From positions 1 through 5,913 of the forward strand of contig JAJQHP010000267.1 in the NCBI GenBank assembly GCA_021199695.1: a DNA stretch of 5,913 nt, written 5' to 3'. The notes under the pieces were generated by a model. It searched no databases, was not told the origin of the DNA, and was given only the letters and a program-made list of their open reading frames with translations. This stretch comes from Clostridiales bacterium (lineage in GTDB: Bacteria > Bacillota > Clostridia > Oscillospirales > Oscillospiraceae). Positions within the stretch are counted from its first letter, which is position 1; every line of letters starts with the position of its first letter. The translations under genes were made by a program, and so were the position numbers. Shown one piece after another: positions 4,314-5,913 of this stretch.

Positions 4314-4931
4314 ATGGCAAATCAGTCGCTGCCCGTTATCACCATCAGCCGCCAGTCCGGCAGTCAGGGCCGGGAGGCCGGGAGGCTGCTGGCCCAAAAG
4401 CTGAACATCCCCTATTACGACTATGAAATTCTGGACCGGGCCGCCAAGGAGAGCGGCCTGTCCCCGGAGCTGTTCGAGCAGGCGGAGCGCTCCGCCGCCG
4501 CCTCTCTGGACCGGCTGGAGAAGGGGCTCCCCGCCACCGACACTCCCATCAACGTCAAGCTCTTCCAGGCCCAGGCCCAGATCATCCGGGAGCTGGCCCA
4601 GGAGGGGCCTGCGGTCATCGTCGGCCGCTGCGGCGACAGCGTGTTGAAGGGGACCTGCGACCTGGTCAGCGTCTATGTCTACGCCTCCGAGGAGCGGCGT
4701 ATCCAGAACGTCATCCGGAAAAAGGGGCTCAGCCGCCCCATGGCCCAGCTCTTTATCCGCCAGATCGACAAGGGCCGCAGCGCCTACCACAACTTCTTCT
4801 CCCAGCACGCCTGGGGGGATATGGCCGCCTATGACCTGTGCGTCTGCACCGACCAGCTGACCCCGGAGGAGACGGCGGACGCCATCGCCGCCTTTGTTGC
4901 CGTCAAGGGCAAGAGGAGCCGGGAGGAATGA
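4314..4931 (+). CDS. Cytidylate kinase-like family protein
   Basis: The 205-residue cytoplasmic protein has a P-loop kinase fold. The N-terminus reads ITISRQSGSQGREAGRLLAQ (9-28), with GSQGREAG as the nucleotide loop, then IPYYDYEIL (32-40) where related proteins have PYYDKEI. Further matches are AVIVGRCGDSVL (100-111), ERRIQNVIRKKGLS (127-140) and IDKGRSAYHNFF (151-162), followed by YDLCVCTD (173-180). This is the short cytidylate-kinase-like family common in clostridia, distinct from true Cmk. CMP/dCMP as substrate is inferred from the fold only. The ATG at 4314 has AAGGAAG (4299-4305) 8 bases upstream, and a GTG at 4305 lies inside that site. The stop overlaps the start of the hydrolase, giving translational coupling. 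Why these two functions are paired is not evident from the sequence. Confidence 0.85.
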   Translation: MANQSLPVITISRQSGSQGREAGRLLAQKLNIPYYDYEILDRAAKESGLSPELFEQAERSAAASLDRLEKGLPATDTPINVKLFQAQAQIIRELAQEGPAVIVGRCGDSVLKGTCDLVSVYVYASEERRIQNVIRKKGLSRPMAQLFIRQIDKGRSAYHNFFSQHAWGDMAAYDLCVCTDQLTPEETADAIAAFVAVKGKRSREE

Positions 4932-5899
4932 CCGCCCTCCCCTTTTCCCTCCTGCCGGAGGAGGGCTATGACGGAGCCATGGAGCAGGTGCTCGCCCGGC
5001 TGGCCCAGCGCAGAGCCGCCTCCGGCATGGACGAGCGTCTCCCCGGTCAGGGCATCTACTGGGAGCAGTACGAGCCGGAGGGCGGCAGCGACCGGGTCGT
5101 CTTTATCAGCCACGGCTTCACCGAGTCCACGCTGGAGTACGCCGAGCTGACCTGGTATTTTCTCCAGGCGGGGTACGGGGTCTTTCTCTGCGACCACATG
5201 GGCCACGGAAAGTCCTACCGGCTGCTGGAGGAGACCTGGCTGACCCACGCCGTCCGCTTTGACGACTACGTCCAGGACCTCCGCCATCTGGTGACGCAGG
5301 AAGTCTTGCCCCGGAGCCGGGGTAAGCGCCGCTGTCTGTTCGGCCACTCCATGGGCGGGGCCATCGCCATGCTGTATCTGGAGCAGTTCCCCGGGGACTT
5401 CGACCGGTGTGTGCTCTGCGCCCCCATGGTTATGCCGGCGGCAGGGGGCTTTCCCAACCCTCTGGGACGTTCCCTCGTCCGGCTCATGTGCGCCGCCGGT
5501 CAGGGGGAGAAGCCCCTGCTGACCCAGCACCCCTTTGACGGGGTGGACCGGTTCGAGACCAGCTGCGTCACCTCCCGTGCCCGGTATCTCTGGTATCTGG
5601 AGCGCAAACGGGAGGACAGGTGCCGCCAGAACTCCGCCGCCACCTATTCCTGGGCCAGAGAGGCCATCGGCGTCCAGGCCCCCATTCTGGCCCGGGCCAG
5701 GACGGTACAGATCCCCGTTCTCCTGTGTCAGGCGGGGCTGGACACCGTGGTCCTCCTGCCGCCCCAGGACGATCTGGCGGTCCTCCTGCCCCGGGGGCGG
5801 AAGATCGTCTATCACACCGCCAAGCACGAGATTTACCGCAGTGGCAACGACGTGCTGGGAAAATTTCTTTCGGACGTTCTGGGCTTTCTGGCTCAGTGA
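4928..5899 (+). CDS. Alpha/beta hydrolase, lysophospholipase/monoacylglycerol-lipase-like
   Basis: The 323-residue cytoplasmic serine hydrolase (no signal peptide or membrane helix) likely acts on an ester such as a lysophospholipid or monoacylglycerol. Motifs in order: SHGFTES (61-67) forms the oxyanion-hole region, and CDHMGHGKSYR (88-98) is typical of lysophospholipase L2-like proteins. The nucleophile elbow GHSMGG has Ser141, QAGLDTVV has the probable acid Asp272, and KHEIY has His300, so the catalytic triad is complete. A cap region lies at about 170-245 and includes SRARYLWYLERKRED (216-230). The ATG at 4928 overlaps the kinase-like stop (ATGA). GGAGG is only 1 base upstream, unusually close, so initiation probably relies on coupling. 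The residues LLPEEGYD (8-15), which homologues share near their N-terminus as I recall, support this start over the in-frame ATG at 4979. Confidence 0.88.
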   Translation: MTALPFSLLPEEGYDGAMEQVLARLAQRRAASGMDERLPGQGIYWEQYEPEGGSDRVVFISHGFTESTLEYAELTWYFLQAGYGVFLCDHMGHGKSYRLLEETWLTHAVRFDDYVQDLRHLVTQEVLPRSRGKRRCLFGHSMGGAIAMLYLEQFPGDFDRCVLCAPMVMPAAGGFPNPLGRSLVRLMCAAGQGEKPLLTQHPFDGVDRFETSCVTSRARYLWYLERKREDRCRQNSAATYSWAREAIGVQAPILARARTVQIPVLLCQAGLDTVVLLPPQDDLAVLLPRGRKIVYHTAKHEIYRSGNDVLGKFLSDVLGFLAQ

Positions 5900-5913
5900 C
5901 ATCGTTTTATTGC

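Noticed and set aside
3107..4315. 402-residue minus-strand frame across sdaAB/sdaAA
   Set aside because: Glycine/histidine/alanine-rich composition typical of an antisense shadow of a GC-rich gene. sdaAA on the plus strand is unmistakable.
4968..5150. Alternative frame with a well-placed GGAGGAGGG before ATG 4968
   Set aside because: It is out of frame with the hydrolase and encodes a serine/arginine-rich shadow sequence. The ribosome-site match is probably a by-product of the PEEG codons.
4829..5902. 357-residue minus-strand frame opposite the hydrolase
   Set aside because: Antisense shadow: low-complexity composition and no motif, while the plus-strand hydrolase has a full catalytic triad.

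Overview
The window looks like chromosomal DNA from a GC-rich, anaerobic, spore-forming-lineage Firmicute, most likely a gut clostridium of the Oscillospiraceae type (Flavonifractor/Lawsonibacter/Oscillibacter-like). I infer this from protein resemblance: a two-subunit oxygen-sensitive Fe-S L-serine dehydratase, a cytidylate-kinase-like protein coupled to a lysophospholipase-like hydrolase, strong GGAGG ribosome sites, and what looks like a decayed spoIIID. The genus is not proven by the sequence.

There are two halves. The left part (1 to about 907) is visibly more AT-rich, has little coding capacity, and reads like the end or attachment region of an integrated element. It holds the start of a small cysteine-rich gene leaving the window on the minus strand (1-100), a terminator-like hairpin in that gene's leader (133-180), and an 83-base unit closed by a perfect 13-bp inverted repeat (189-271). 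It also holds a cluster of TTAGCTG(G) repeats in both orientations (252-728), a complete minus-strand tRNA-Arg(CCT) with encoded CCA (555-631) and its terminator (491-548), and a decayed 5' half of a second tRNA-Arg (869-907) broken at the anticodon loop. Positions 908-1172 hold no gene I can support, and 1173-1355 carries a probable spoIIID remnant.

The right part (1431-5899) is compact, GC-rich, ordinary coding DNA. A minus-strand sugar-phosphate nucleotidyltransferase family gene (1431-2378, GTG start) is divergent from sdaAB-sdaAA (2604-4162), which encode the beta and alpha subunits of L-serine dehydratase (L-serine to pyruvate and ammonia). After a weak hairpin, a new sigma-A-type promoter drives a cytidylate-kinase-like gene, whose stop codon overlaps the start of an alpha/beta hydrolase (ATGA overlap), so these two should be translationally coupled.

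The part most worth a second look is 189-907. Repeats of one octamer, four of them roughly helically phased, flank an intact tRNA-Arg whose anticodon-loop sequence resembles the repeat, and a second tRNA-Arg is broken exactly at that loop. This is what a recombinase attachment site could look like, but no recombinase gene is in the window.
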